From the NCBI GenBank assembly GCA_023397045.1, contig JAEWUR010000397.1, positions 1-5,025 of the forward strand: a DNA stretch of 5,025 nt, given 5' to 3'. The position numbers and the translations under genes were made by a program. Shown here in pieces: positions 1-5,025 of this stretch. Positions within the stretch are counted from its first letter, which is position 1, and the number at the start of each line of letters is the position of its first letter. The stretch comes from Planctomycetota bacterium. GTDB taxonomy: Bacteria > Planctomycetota > Planctomycetia > Pirellulales > Thermoguttaceae. The notes under the pieces are model-generated. The model searched no databases and was not told where the DNA came from. It saw nothing but the letters and a program-made list of their open reading frames with translations.

Positions 1-55
1 CGGCGTGTGCGACGGTTATCTCGGAGCCTTGATTAACAGCCACATACGCAACCGA

Positions 56-60
56 AAGGA
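56..60 (+). promoter_or_regulatory. Ribosome-binding site of the Gfo/Idh/MocA gene
   Basis: AAGGA lies nine bases before the ATG at 70, which is good Shine-Dalgarno spacing and supports that start. The rest of bases 1-69 shows no recognisable -35/-10 pair, operator or terminator, so the promoter of this cluster, if it is local, lies to the left of the window or is not of a type I can recognise. Confidence 0.6.
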
Positions 61-69
61 TGACTCTCG

Positions 70-1425
70 ATGACCGATGCTGTTCGCACAACACGGGGCG
101 TCTCGAAATCACGGCGCGACTTTTTAAAGACTTCGAGCAAAGCCTTGGCAGTCTCCTCGCTGATGGCGAGCGCCATTCCGCGTTGCCACGCGGAGGGCGA
201 GAACGTCATCCGGCTAGCGCTGGTTGGAACCGGCGCTCGCGGGACCGGCTCCGTTGCCGACGCGTTCTCCACAACGGGCGGTCCGGTGAAGCTTGTGGCC
301 GTGGCCGATTTGTTTGAACATCGCATGCAAGCGAGTTTGGACAATCTGGCCAAGGAGTTTCCGGATCAGGTCGATGTGCCGCCGGACCGCCGCTTTCTCG
401 GATTCGATGCGTACCGGAAGGCGATCGACTGTCTTCAACCCGGCGATGTCGCATTGTTGACGACGCATGCTGCGTTTCGCGCGCTCCATTTCGAATACGC
501 CGTCCAGAAGGGGGTGAACGTCTTCATGGAGAAGTCGTTTGCCGTCGATGCGCCGAACGTGCGCCGACTGCTTTCGGCGGCCGAAGCGTCGGAAAAGAAA
601 GACCTCAAGGTGGCGTCCGGCTTCATGTGGCGTCATTGCAGGGCGAGGCAGGCGGTGATCCAGCAGATCCACGACGGAGCCATCGGCGATCTGCACACGC
701 TGCGAATCTACCGCAGCGAGCCGGCCCATCATTGGTCGCCGTGCCCGAAGGACGTCAACGAACTGATGTTCCAGATCCAACGTGCGACGGGTTTCAACTG
801 GCTCGCCGGCGGTTTTCACAACGATTGGCATTGTCACAACGTCGACGTTGCCTGCTGGGCAAAAAACGCCTGGCCGGTGTCGGCTCAAGGGTTTGGCGGC
901 CAATGTTATCCCGGGGCAGGCAACCTGTTTGATCACTATGCGGTGGAATACACATTTGCCGATGGCGCCAAGCTGTTCGCCTTCTCGCGCCACATGAACG
1001 ATTGCTGGCAAACCTACAGCGATTTTGCACACGGCAACAAGGGGTCGGCCGTGATCATGACCAACCTGGCCAACCCGAAACCGCGCATCTATCGGAGCCA
1101 ACGAATGGCGGGCGAAGACCTCGTGTGGGAGTACAAGGAGGCAACGCCGAGCCCTTACCGCGAGGAATGGCAGCGATTGGTGGACGCTATCCGGCAGAAC
1201 CAGCCGCACAATGAGGCTCGCCGTGCCGCCGAGGCCAACATGGCGACGATTATGGGCAAGATGGCGGCACACACCGGCGCGTTCGTCACTTGGGAAGAGG
1301 CCATCGCATCCAACTTCCAATATGTCGCAGACATCGACCACATGACCGCCGACACGCCTGCCCCCATCCGGGCCGGCGCCGACGGGACCTATGCACCTCC
1401 GCAACCAGGCATAACCAAGGAATGA
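70..1425 (+). CDS. Tat-exported Gfo/Idh/MocA family oxidoreductase
   Basis: A 451-residue NAD(P)-dependent sugar or cyclitol dehydrogenase-like protein. The N-terminus carries a twin-arginine signal: SRRDFLK at residues 14-20, a hydrophobic stretch at about 24-36, and a likely cleavage after Ala41 (CHA/E). The Rossmann domain follows, with a GxGxxG dinucleotide motif at 53-58 (GTGARG) and an acidic residue, Asp80, at the end of strand 2, where NAD-type enzymes bind the ribose. The family's EKP motif reads EKS (154-156); the lysine is kept and the proline is Ser. The C-terminal domain has HNVD at 256-259, where the family's conserved active-site histidine lies. Length and domain order are normal for the exported planctomycete versions, which are usually annotated only as Gfo/Idh/MocA proteins. 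The family oxidises or epimerises sugars; some relatives (GH109) are NAD-dependent glycosidases, but GH109 landmarks are not evident. The substrate is unknown. The start is supported by AAGGA nine bases upstream and by the Tat signal directly after it. Its stop overlaps an ATG of the next gene. Confidence 0.93.
   Translation: MTDAVRTTRGVSKSRRDFLKTSSKALAVSSLMASAIPRCHAEGENVIRLALVGTGARGTGSVADAFSTTGGPVKLVAVADLFEHRMQASLDNLAKEFPDQVDVPPDRRFLGFDAYRKAIDCLQPGDVALLTTHAAFRALHFEYAVQKGVNVFMEKSFAVDAPNVRRLLSAAEASEKKDLKVASGFMWRHCRARQAVIQQIHDGAIGDLHTLRIYRSEPAHHWSPCPKDVNELMFQIQRATGFNWLAGGFHNDWHCHNVDVACWAKNAWPVSAQGFGGQCYPGAGNLFDHYAVEYTFADGAKLFAFSRHMNDCWQTYSDFAHGNKGSAVIMTNLANPKPRIYRSQRMAGEDLVWEYKEATPSPYREEWQRLVDAIRQNQPHNEARRAAEANMATIMGKMAAHTGAFVTWEEAIASNFQYVADIDHMTADTPAPIRAGADGTYAPPQPGITKE
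1417..1421 (+). promoter_or_regulatory. Ribosome-binding site of the SGNH hydrolase, inside the preceding gene
   Basis: AAGGA sits within the last codons of the oxidoreductase gene. It is nine bases before ATG 1431, but directly against ATG 1422, which overlaps the upstream stop as ATGA. The spacing favours 1431 as the start. A binding site inside the upstream gene suggests translational coupling of the two genes. Confidence 0.5.
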
Positions 1426-1430
1426 GCAAC

Positions 1431-2378
1431 ATGACAATGACAATTTGTTTAGGCCGATCTCTGGCGATGTGGTTCAACCTTTGCTTCGCACGAACGTCGT
1501 GTCGCTTCTTCGCGGCAGTGGTCGCGGCCGGGGTGATGGGAAGCCTCGCCTCGGCGGCTGATCCGATCCGCATCATGCCGCTGGGCGATTCGATCACGGC
1601 CGGCACGACCGACTCGCAATGGAACGTACCGTTTTCGTTCGGCTATCGCGGTCACTTGTACGAGTTGTTGACCGACGCCGGATACGACTTCCAGTTCGTC
1701 GGCGGTTCGCCGGAGCCGTGGAATGGTGCGCCGTATGGCGTCCCACCGGCCATCGTCGGCCCCGATCTGCGTACCGTGGGACAGGACGCCCATCGCGGTT
1801 ACGGCGGATCGGTCATCAGCGATATCCTTAATGGCAACGGCTACGACCCTGGCGTTGTCGCGGCATTGAACGCCGACCATCCCGACATTGTGCTTCTGAT
1901 GATCGGCATCAACGATATTGCACGGTATGGCAACGGCGGCGACCCAGTGGATGCCAAGAATTCGATCCATGCGTTGGTCGATACGATCTTGACAACGGCG
2001 CCGGACGTCAAATTGATCGTCGCACAAATCCATCCGTATGTCGACGGCAGCCTCACCGATTCGGTGAGCAACTACAACTCGTACATCACCGATACCTTGG
2101 TCCCTGCCTACTCGGATCAAGGCTACCACATCAGCACCGTCGATCAATATTCGAATTTCGTGTTGTCCGACGGATCGAGCGACGCGAGTCTGTACTCGTA
2201 TATCATCCACCCCAATGTGGCAGGATATGAAAAGGTGGCCAGCACATGGTTCGAGGGCATCCAGGCGGCGACTCACGCGCCCGAACCGAGCAGCGGCGGC
2301 ATCGCCGCGATGATGGGGCTTGGGCTCGCCATGATCGCCGTCGTCCGCAATCGCCGCTCTCGCAAGCCGCGTCGCTAG
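1431..2378 (+). CDS. SGNH/GDSL hydrolase with PEP-CTERM sorting signal
   Basis: A secreted esterase-type hydrolase, 315 residues from ATG 1431 (318 from ATG 1422). The N-terminus is a signal peptide with a long, basic n-region, a hydrophobic core at about 26-40 and a likely cleavage near Ala42 (ASA/A). SGNH block I is LGDSIT at 51-56 with nucleophile Ser54. Block II is the glycine-rich RGYGG at 122-126. Block III is GIND at 159-162 with oxyanion-hole Asn161. Block V keeps His260 in IIHPN, but the position three before it, normally Asp, is Tyr257. The C-terminus has the tripartite PEP-CTERM tag: PEP at 284-286, a short hydrophobic segment at 291-305, and a basic tail from 306. Such tags are known to be processed by exosortase, giving a surface or matrix location. 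Relatives remove acyl (often acetyl) groups from carbohydrates; the real substrate here is not visible. It follows the oxidoreductase gene without a gap and probably shares its transcript. Confidence 0.92.
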   Translation: MTMTICLGRSLAMWFNLCFARTSCRFFAAVVAAGVMGSLASAADPIRIMPLGDSITAGTTDSQWNVPFSFGYRGHLYELLTDAGYDFQFVGGSPEPWNGAPYGVPPAIVGPDLRTVGQDAHRGYGGSVISDILNGNGYDPGVVAALNADHPDIVLLMIGINDIARYGNGGDPVDAKNSIHALVDTILTTAPDVKLIVAQIHPYVDGSLTDSVSNYNSYITDTLVPAYSDQGYHISTVDQYSNFVLSDGSSDASLYSYIIHPNVAGYEKVASTWFEGIQAATHAPEPSSGGIAAMMGLGLAMIAVVRNRRSRKPRR

Positions 2379-2382
2379 CGAC
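2371..2382. repeat. 12-bp perfect palindrome across the hydrolase stop codon
   Basis: GTCGCTAGCGAC is its own reverse complement and contains the TAG stop of the hydrolase gene (2376-2378). It could form a very short hairpin or be chance. No T-run follows, so it is not an intrinsic terminator. Confidence 0.4.
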
Positions 2383-2385
2383 ATC

Positions 2386-2411
2386 GTTGGCAAACGTTGG
2401 TTCGTGCCAAC
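2386..2411 (+). repeat. Inverted repeat (7-bp arms) in the gap after the hydrolase
   Basis: GTTGGCA (2386-2392) pairs with TGCCAAC (2405-2411) around a 12-base loop. The left arm also overlaps a short direct repeat, CGTTGG at 2385-2390 and 2395-2400. There is no T-tract after it, so a Rho-independent terminator is unlikely. It could be an mRNA-stabilising or processing hairpin between the second and third genes. The right arm ends directly before ATG 2412, an alternative start of the next gene. The rest of the 2379-2459 gap shows nothing I recognise. Confidence 0.35.
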
Positions 2412-2459
2412 ATGGTATGTCCGCAATGTTCCCACCCTTTAGACTATCTCCCAACGACC

Positions 2460-3596
2460 ATGCACTCGATTAAGATTATCGCTCGGGGTACGGTTACGGC
2501 CGAAAAACCGAATGCCGACTCACCGAGCTGCGCGTTTCCGCAAATCTGCGTGTTACCCAGCGGACGTTGGCTTTGTTCCTATCGAGCCGCGCCGACGAAA
2601 GGGGCGACCGCGAATCAGCGAAGCCTCATCGTTTATTCCGATGACGAGGGGGAATCGTGGAGCGACCCGACCGATCCGTTTCCACCGGTAGCGATCGGCG
2701 GCGTGCGGGGCGAGTTTCGGGCGGCCATGATGACCGCGATCGGCAGTCGACGAGTTTTGGCCGCTCTCTATTGGGTCGACTGTTCCGACCCTTCGCTCCC
2801 CTATTTTAATGAAGCGACCGAAGGGCTGCTCGACTCTCGCATCTTCCTGGCCACTTCCGACGACGAGGGCGCGACATGGTCGGAGCCGCGTTTGGTCGAC
2901 ACCGCGCCGTTCACATGCCCAACGCCGATCACCGGCCCCGTGTTGTCGCTGCCGAACGGGCATCTGGCGTGTCAGTTCGAGCTGAACAAGACCTATTACG
3001 ACGCGTCGCCCTGGCGCCACGGCGCCGTGATGATGTTCTCGCAAGACGATGGCGAATCGTGGCCGGATCATGTGGTGGTTGCGGGCGATGCCGAGGGCCG
3101 GACGTTCTATTGGGACCAACGGCCCGGACTTCTTTCCGACGGCCGGATATTGGATCTCTTCTGGACGTTTGACCGTCGATCGGCGGCCTACCAGAACATC
3201 CATGCCTGCGAGTCGCTCGACAACGGCCGGACATGGTCCCAACCCTGGGATACGGGCATTCCTGGACAACCGGCCCCGCCGCAATCGCTTGGCGACGGAT
3301 CCATTGCCCTGGCCTACGTCGACCGCGTCGGTGCGCCGCAGATCAAGGTGCGAACCAGCCATGACGGCGGTCGATCGTGGCCGGTGGCGTCGGAGGTCGT
3401 CCTCGAGCAACCGGCGGTTGGCAGCCAGACCCGTGATAAGCATACGATGCAGGACGCGTGGACCGAATTCGCCGCCTATTCGATCGGTTTGCCCATGACG
3501 GCTCGCGCTCGCAATGGCGACGTTGTGATCGTATACTACTGTGGCGCATCGACCGACAGGACGGACGTCAAATGGGCACGCGTTGGAATTCGATGA
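2460..3596 (+). CDS. Sialidase-like protein with five Asp-boxes, no export signal
   Basis: A 378-residue protein of the six-bladed sialidase/BNR propeller type (Pfam BNR_2-like by eye). Five Asp-boxes (SxDxGxxW or close) lie at residues 60-67, 133-140, 194-201, 252-259 and 300-307, at the regular spacing expected of propeller blades. The N-terminus starts straight into the fold and has no signal peptide or membrane segment, so a cytoplasmic location is inferred. Classical sialidases carry (F/Y)RIP before the first Asp-box; here the matching place reads CAFP (24-27), so the first arginine of the substrate-binding triad is not evident. The family usually cleaves terminal sialic acids, but the specificity of this planctomycete branch is unproven. 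The start is uncertain. ATG 2460 fits where such proteins usually begin but has no clear Shine-Dalgarno; ATG 2412 or TTG 2397, in frame, would add 16 or 21 residues including a CPQC stretch. It lies 81 bases after the hydrolase and 52 before the next gene, consistent with one operon. Confidence 0.88.
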   Translation: MHSIKIIARGTVTAEKPNADSPSCAFPQICVLPSGRWLCSYRAAPTKGATANQRSLIVYSDDEGESWSDPTDPFPPVAIGGVRGEFRAAMMTAIGSRRVLAALYWVDCSDPSLPYFNEATEGLLDSRIFLATSDDEGATWSEPRLVDTAPFTCPTPITGPVLSLPNGHLACQFELNKTYYDASPWRHGAVMMFSQDDGESWPDHVVVAGDAEGRTFYWDQRPGLLSDGRILDLFWTFDRRSAAYQNIHACESLDNGRTWSQPWDTGIPGQPAPPQSLGDGSIALAYVDRVGAPQIKVRTSHDGGRSWPVASEVVLEQPAVGSQTRDKHTMQDAWTEFAAYSIGLPMTARARNGDVVIVYYCGASTDRTDVKWARVGIR

Positions 3597-3610
3597 AGCA
3601 AGAACTGATG

Positions 3611-3626
3611 CTTGGCGGCCGCCAAG
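3611..3626. repeat. 16-bp perfect palindrome between the two propeller genes
   Basis: CTTGGCGGCCGCCAAG is a perfect inverted repeat in the 52-base gap, ending ten bases before the Shine-Dalgarno of the next gene. As RNA it could fold to a six-pair stem with a GGCC loop; as DNA it has the symmetry of a dimer-binding operator. No T-run follows, so it is not an intrinsic terminator. Its function is unknown. Confidence 0.5.
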
Positions 3627-3636
3627 ACGAACGAAA

Positions 3637-3644
3637 GAGGTGAT
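3637..3644 (+). promoter_or_regulatory. Strong ribosome-binding site of the second propeller gene
   Basis: GAGGTGAT matches the anti-Shine-Dalgarno complement over eight bases. Measured from GAGG, it lies eight bases before ATG 3649, while ATG 3643 overlaps it. The spacing therefore decides for 3649 as the start. It is the strongest ribosome-binding site in the window, which suggests that this gene is translated independently and well. Confidence 0.65.
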
Positions 3645-3648
3645 GGCA

Positions 3649-5025
3649 ATGCGAAGGCACCGTTTTTGGCGTTGTTCTTTCCAATGGATGTTGATTCCCG
3701 CATTATTGACGACGTGCGGGATGATCGATCGCGGGGCTTTGGCCGAGCAACTGCCGAACACGCCGATTGGCCGCTCGACCTCGGCCGCCGACGATTCGCG
3801 GCTGCCCTGCGATTTGGACTCGAAGTTCGACCCGCGCGGCGTTCCGTGGACTCGCGGTACATGGCAGAAGCACGGCGTGGTCCATCGGAATGGATCGGCG
3901 GCGGGCCGGGCTTTGCCCTCGCAACTCTTTCTCATCGGTGGCACGTGGGAATACAACAATTCACAGATGCCCTATCTCGTCTATATGCCCGAGCGAAAGC
4001 GATTGCTCCTCGCGGCGTCGGTCGACAAGCCCGATACGAAAGCCATCAAGGTGTTCAGCGACGATCTTGGCCGGACGTGGACGAGGCCGACATGGTTGCA
4101 CGCCAATGCGGCGGGTGATCCCGACCTCGGCGGCGCGACCCAACTGACCTACTTGGGCGACGGCCGACTGATCATGGGCACCGAAACCCGGTATTGGTTC
4201 AGTGCCGATTTTGGCGAAACGTGGAGTGATTATGCCCCGGTGGGCCTGGGTTCGGATGGAAAAGAGATGTATCAGTGGGATCCGATGCTGTCCGTGCGGG
4301 CCTCGGAAGGGAACGGTCTCCACCTGATCGACACCCGTTACAAACAAAGTGGTGAGTTCGGCACGGCGAATTATTTCTCGCAGGCGTGTCTGCGATTCAG
4401 TATGGACCAGGGCAAGACGTGGAGTCGGGAAATCGACGTGCCGCAATGGACCGGCGTAAGCGAAGTCGTCTTGTGTCGAGCAGAGAACGGCGATCTCGTC
4501 GCTGCCTGCCGGACCGACAATCCAGAACAATTTCTCGTTGGCTTTGATGACCAATACGCGGGCTTGGCCACGTCGGTCTCGAAAGACGGCGGCAAGACGT
4601 GGTCGGAATTGAATCGTCTGTACGCCTGGGGGCGGCACCATCCCCACATGGTTGTCATGCCGAACGGCAACATCGTCATGACCTATGTCGTCCGCAACGG
4701 CTATGTTGCCGCCAAGGACGGCCGCAGCCGATTTGGCGTCGAAGCCGTCGTCAGCACCGACAACGGCCTGACGTGGGACCTCGACCACAAATACATCTTG
4801 GCGTCCAATAGCTCGGTCATGGATGGGGATCGGCATAGTTGGGGGTCACCCCAATCGACCTCGAACGTCATCTTGCCCGACGGCACGCTGCTGACCGCCT
4901 TCGGCACGGGCGTTCGCAACGTCCCGGCTCAAACCCTCTGGCTGATGGATGTCGCTTTGGTGAAGTGGCGGCCGGACAATCAGGCTGCCGACGCGGAGAA
5001 CACCTTGCGCGACGCACCCCACGAC
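3649..5025 (+). CDS. Secreted sialidase-like (BNR/Asp-box) protein, 3' end beyond window
   Basis: Open for 459 residues to the right edge with no stop, so the gene is partial. The N-terminus looks like a signal peptide: basic RRHRFWR at 2-8, a hydrophobic core at about 11-26, and a likely cleavage after Ala32 (ALA/E). A Cys at 23 follows LTT, a poor lipobox, so a lipoprotein is less likely. Five Asp-boxes lie at 137-144, 185-192, 251-258, 311-318 and 369-376, giving a sialidase-type propeller (BNR_2-like). The last strand, around LWLMDVALVKW (438-448), looks like closure of the final blade, so probably only a short tail is missing. No (F/Y)RIP motif precedes the first box; the matching region reads SQMP (105-108). 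The reading frame is supported by the regular Asp-boxes and the signal peptide, while the other two frames here give no family features. It is likely exported, unlike its neighbour, and acts on an unknown glycan. An alternative start at 3643 would add two residues. Confidence 0.87.
   Translation, partial: MRRHRFWRCSFQWMLIPALLTTCGMIDRGALAEQLPNTPIGRSTSAADDSRLPCDLDSKFDPRGVPWTRGTWQKHGVVHRNGSAAGRALPSQLFLIGGTWEYNNSQMPYLVYMPERKRLLLAASVDKPDTKAIKVFSDDLGRTWTRPTWLHANAAGDPDLGGATQLTYLGDGRLIMGTETRYWFSADFGETWSDYAPVGLGSDGKEMYQWDPMLSVRASEGNGLHLIDTRYKQSGEFGTANYFSQACLRFSMDQGKTWSREIDVPQWTGVSEVVLCRAENGDLVAACRTDNPEQFLVGFDDQYAGLATSVSKDGGKTWSELNRLYAWGRHHPHMVVMPNGNIVMTYVVRNGYVAAKDGRSRFGVEAVVSTDNGLTWDLDHKYILASNSSVMDGDRHSWGSPQSTSNVILPDGTLLTAFGTGVRNVPAQTLWLMDVALVKWRPDNQAADAENTLRDAPHD

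Noticed and set aside
29..50. TTGATT as a -35 element with a possible -10 near 45
   Set aside because: The spacing to any -10-like hexamer is far too short for a sigma-70 promoter.
2..73. Possible tail of an upstream gene whose TGA (71-73) would overlap ATG 70
   Set aside because: The frame is open from the left edge for 23 codons and the ATGA overlap is suggestive, but the translation has no recognisable family feature and the other two frames could equally hold a gene end. It cannot be decided without sequence to the left.
214..1443. Minus-strand open frame of 409 codons opposite the oxidoreductase gene
   Set aside because: It mirrors a gene with clear Tat, GxGxxG and HNVD motifs. Its translation is Arg/His/Val-rich, shows no recognisable domain and is a typical GC-driven shadow.
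1449..2435. Minus-strand open frame of 328 codons opposite the SGNH hydrolase
   Set aside because: The plus-strand protein has complete SGNH blocks, a signal peptide and a PEP-CTERM tag. The antisense product is rich in Asp/Arg/Val with no recognisable fold.
3611..3626. Intrinsic terminator between the two propeller genes
   Set aside because: The palindrome is GC-rich but no T-run follows it, and a strong ribosome-binding site starts ten bases later.
3715..3719. Lipobox at Cys23 of the second propeller
   Set aside because: Thr at -1 and -2 is a poor fit to the lipobox, and a better signal peptidase I site (ALA/E) follows nine residues later.
2553..3959. Minus-strand open frame of 468 codons, the longest in the window
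   Set aside because: It spans the first propeller, the gap and the start of the second propeller in antisense. The composition is Arg-rich with no family motif, while the plus strand has regularly spaced Asp-boxes.
3612..4118. Plus-strand open frame of 168 codons over the start of the second propeller gene
   Set aside because: It is in a different frame from the Asp-box protein, has no domain and ends inside the real gene.
3767..4147. Plus-strand open frame of 126 codons inside the second propeller gene
   Set aside because: It is out of frame with the Asp-boxes, Arg/Pro-rich and without a ribosome-binding site or motif.

Overview
The window reads as one tightly packed, single-direction gene cluster from a moderately GC-rich bacterium, most likely a planctomycete (Planctomycetota, perhaps Pirellulales-like). 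That placement is an inference. It rests on a Tat-exported Gfo/Idh/MocA oxidoreductase, a PEP-CTERM-tagged SGNH hydrolase (which implies an exosortase elsewhere in the genome) and two BNR/Asp-box sialidase-like propellers side by side, a combination typical of planctomycete glycan-processing regions. No rRNA or other phylogenetic marker is present to confirm it.

Layout, all on the + strand. (1) 70-1425: a complete Tat-signal Gfo/Idh/MocA family NAD(P)-dependent oxidoreductase. (2) 1431-2378: a complete secreted SGNH/GDSL hydrolase ending in a PEP-CTERM sorting signal. Its earliest possible ATG (1422) overlaps the stop of gene 1 as ATGA, and its ribosome-binding site lies inside gene 1. (3) 2460-3596: a complete sialidase-like protein of about 378 residues with five Asp-boxes and no export signal. 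(4) 3649-5025 and beyond: a second, divergent five-Asp-box protein that has a signal peptide and runs off the right edge with no stop. The gaps are 69, about 81 and about 52 bases. They hold ribosome-binding sites and short inverted repeats, and no convincing intrinsic terminator.

How they may work together (inference): the short gaps and common direction suggest one transcript. An exported esterase-type hydrolase and an exported propeller could work on a decorated, for example O-acetylated, extracellular glycan. The second propeller lacks an export signal and would act inside the cell, and the Tat-exported oxidoreductase could act on a released sugar. No substrate can be read from the sequence. 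Both propellers lack a recognisable (F/Y)RIP arginine motif, so the label 'sialidase' should be taken as a fold and not as an activity. The hydrolase also has Tyr where the catalytic Asp of the DxxH motif is expected.

Long open frames on the minus strand mirror these genes and are treated as shadows. No tRNA, rRNA, CRISPR array, insertion sequence, integrase or attachment site was seen.
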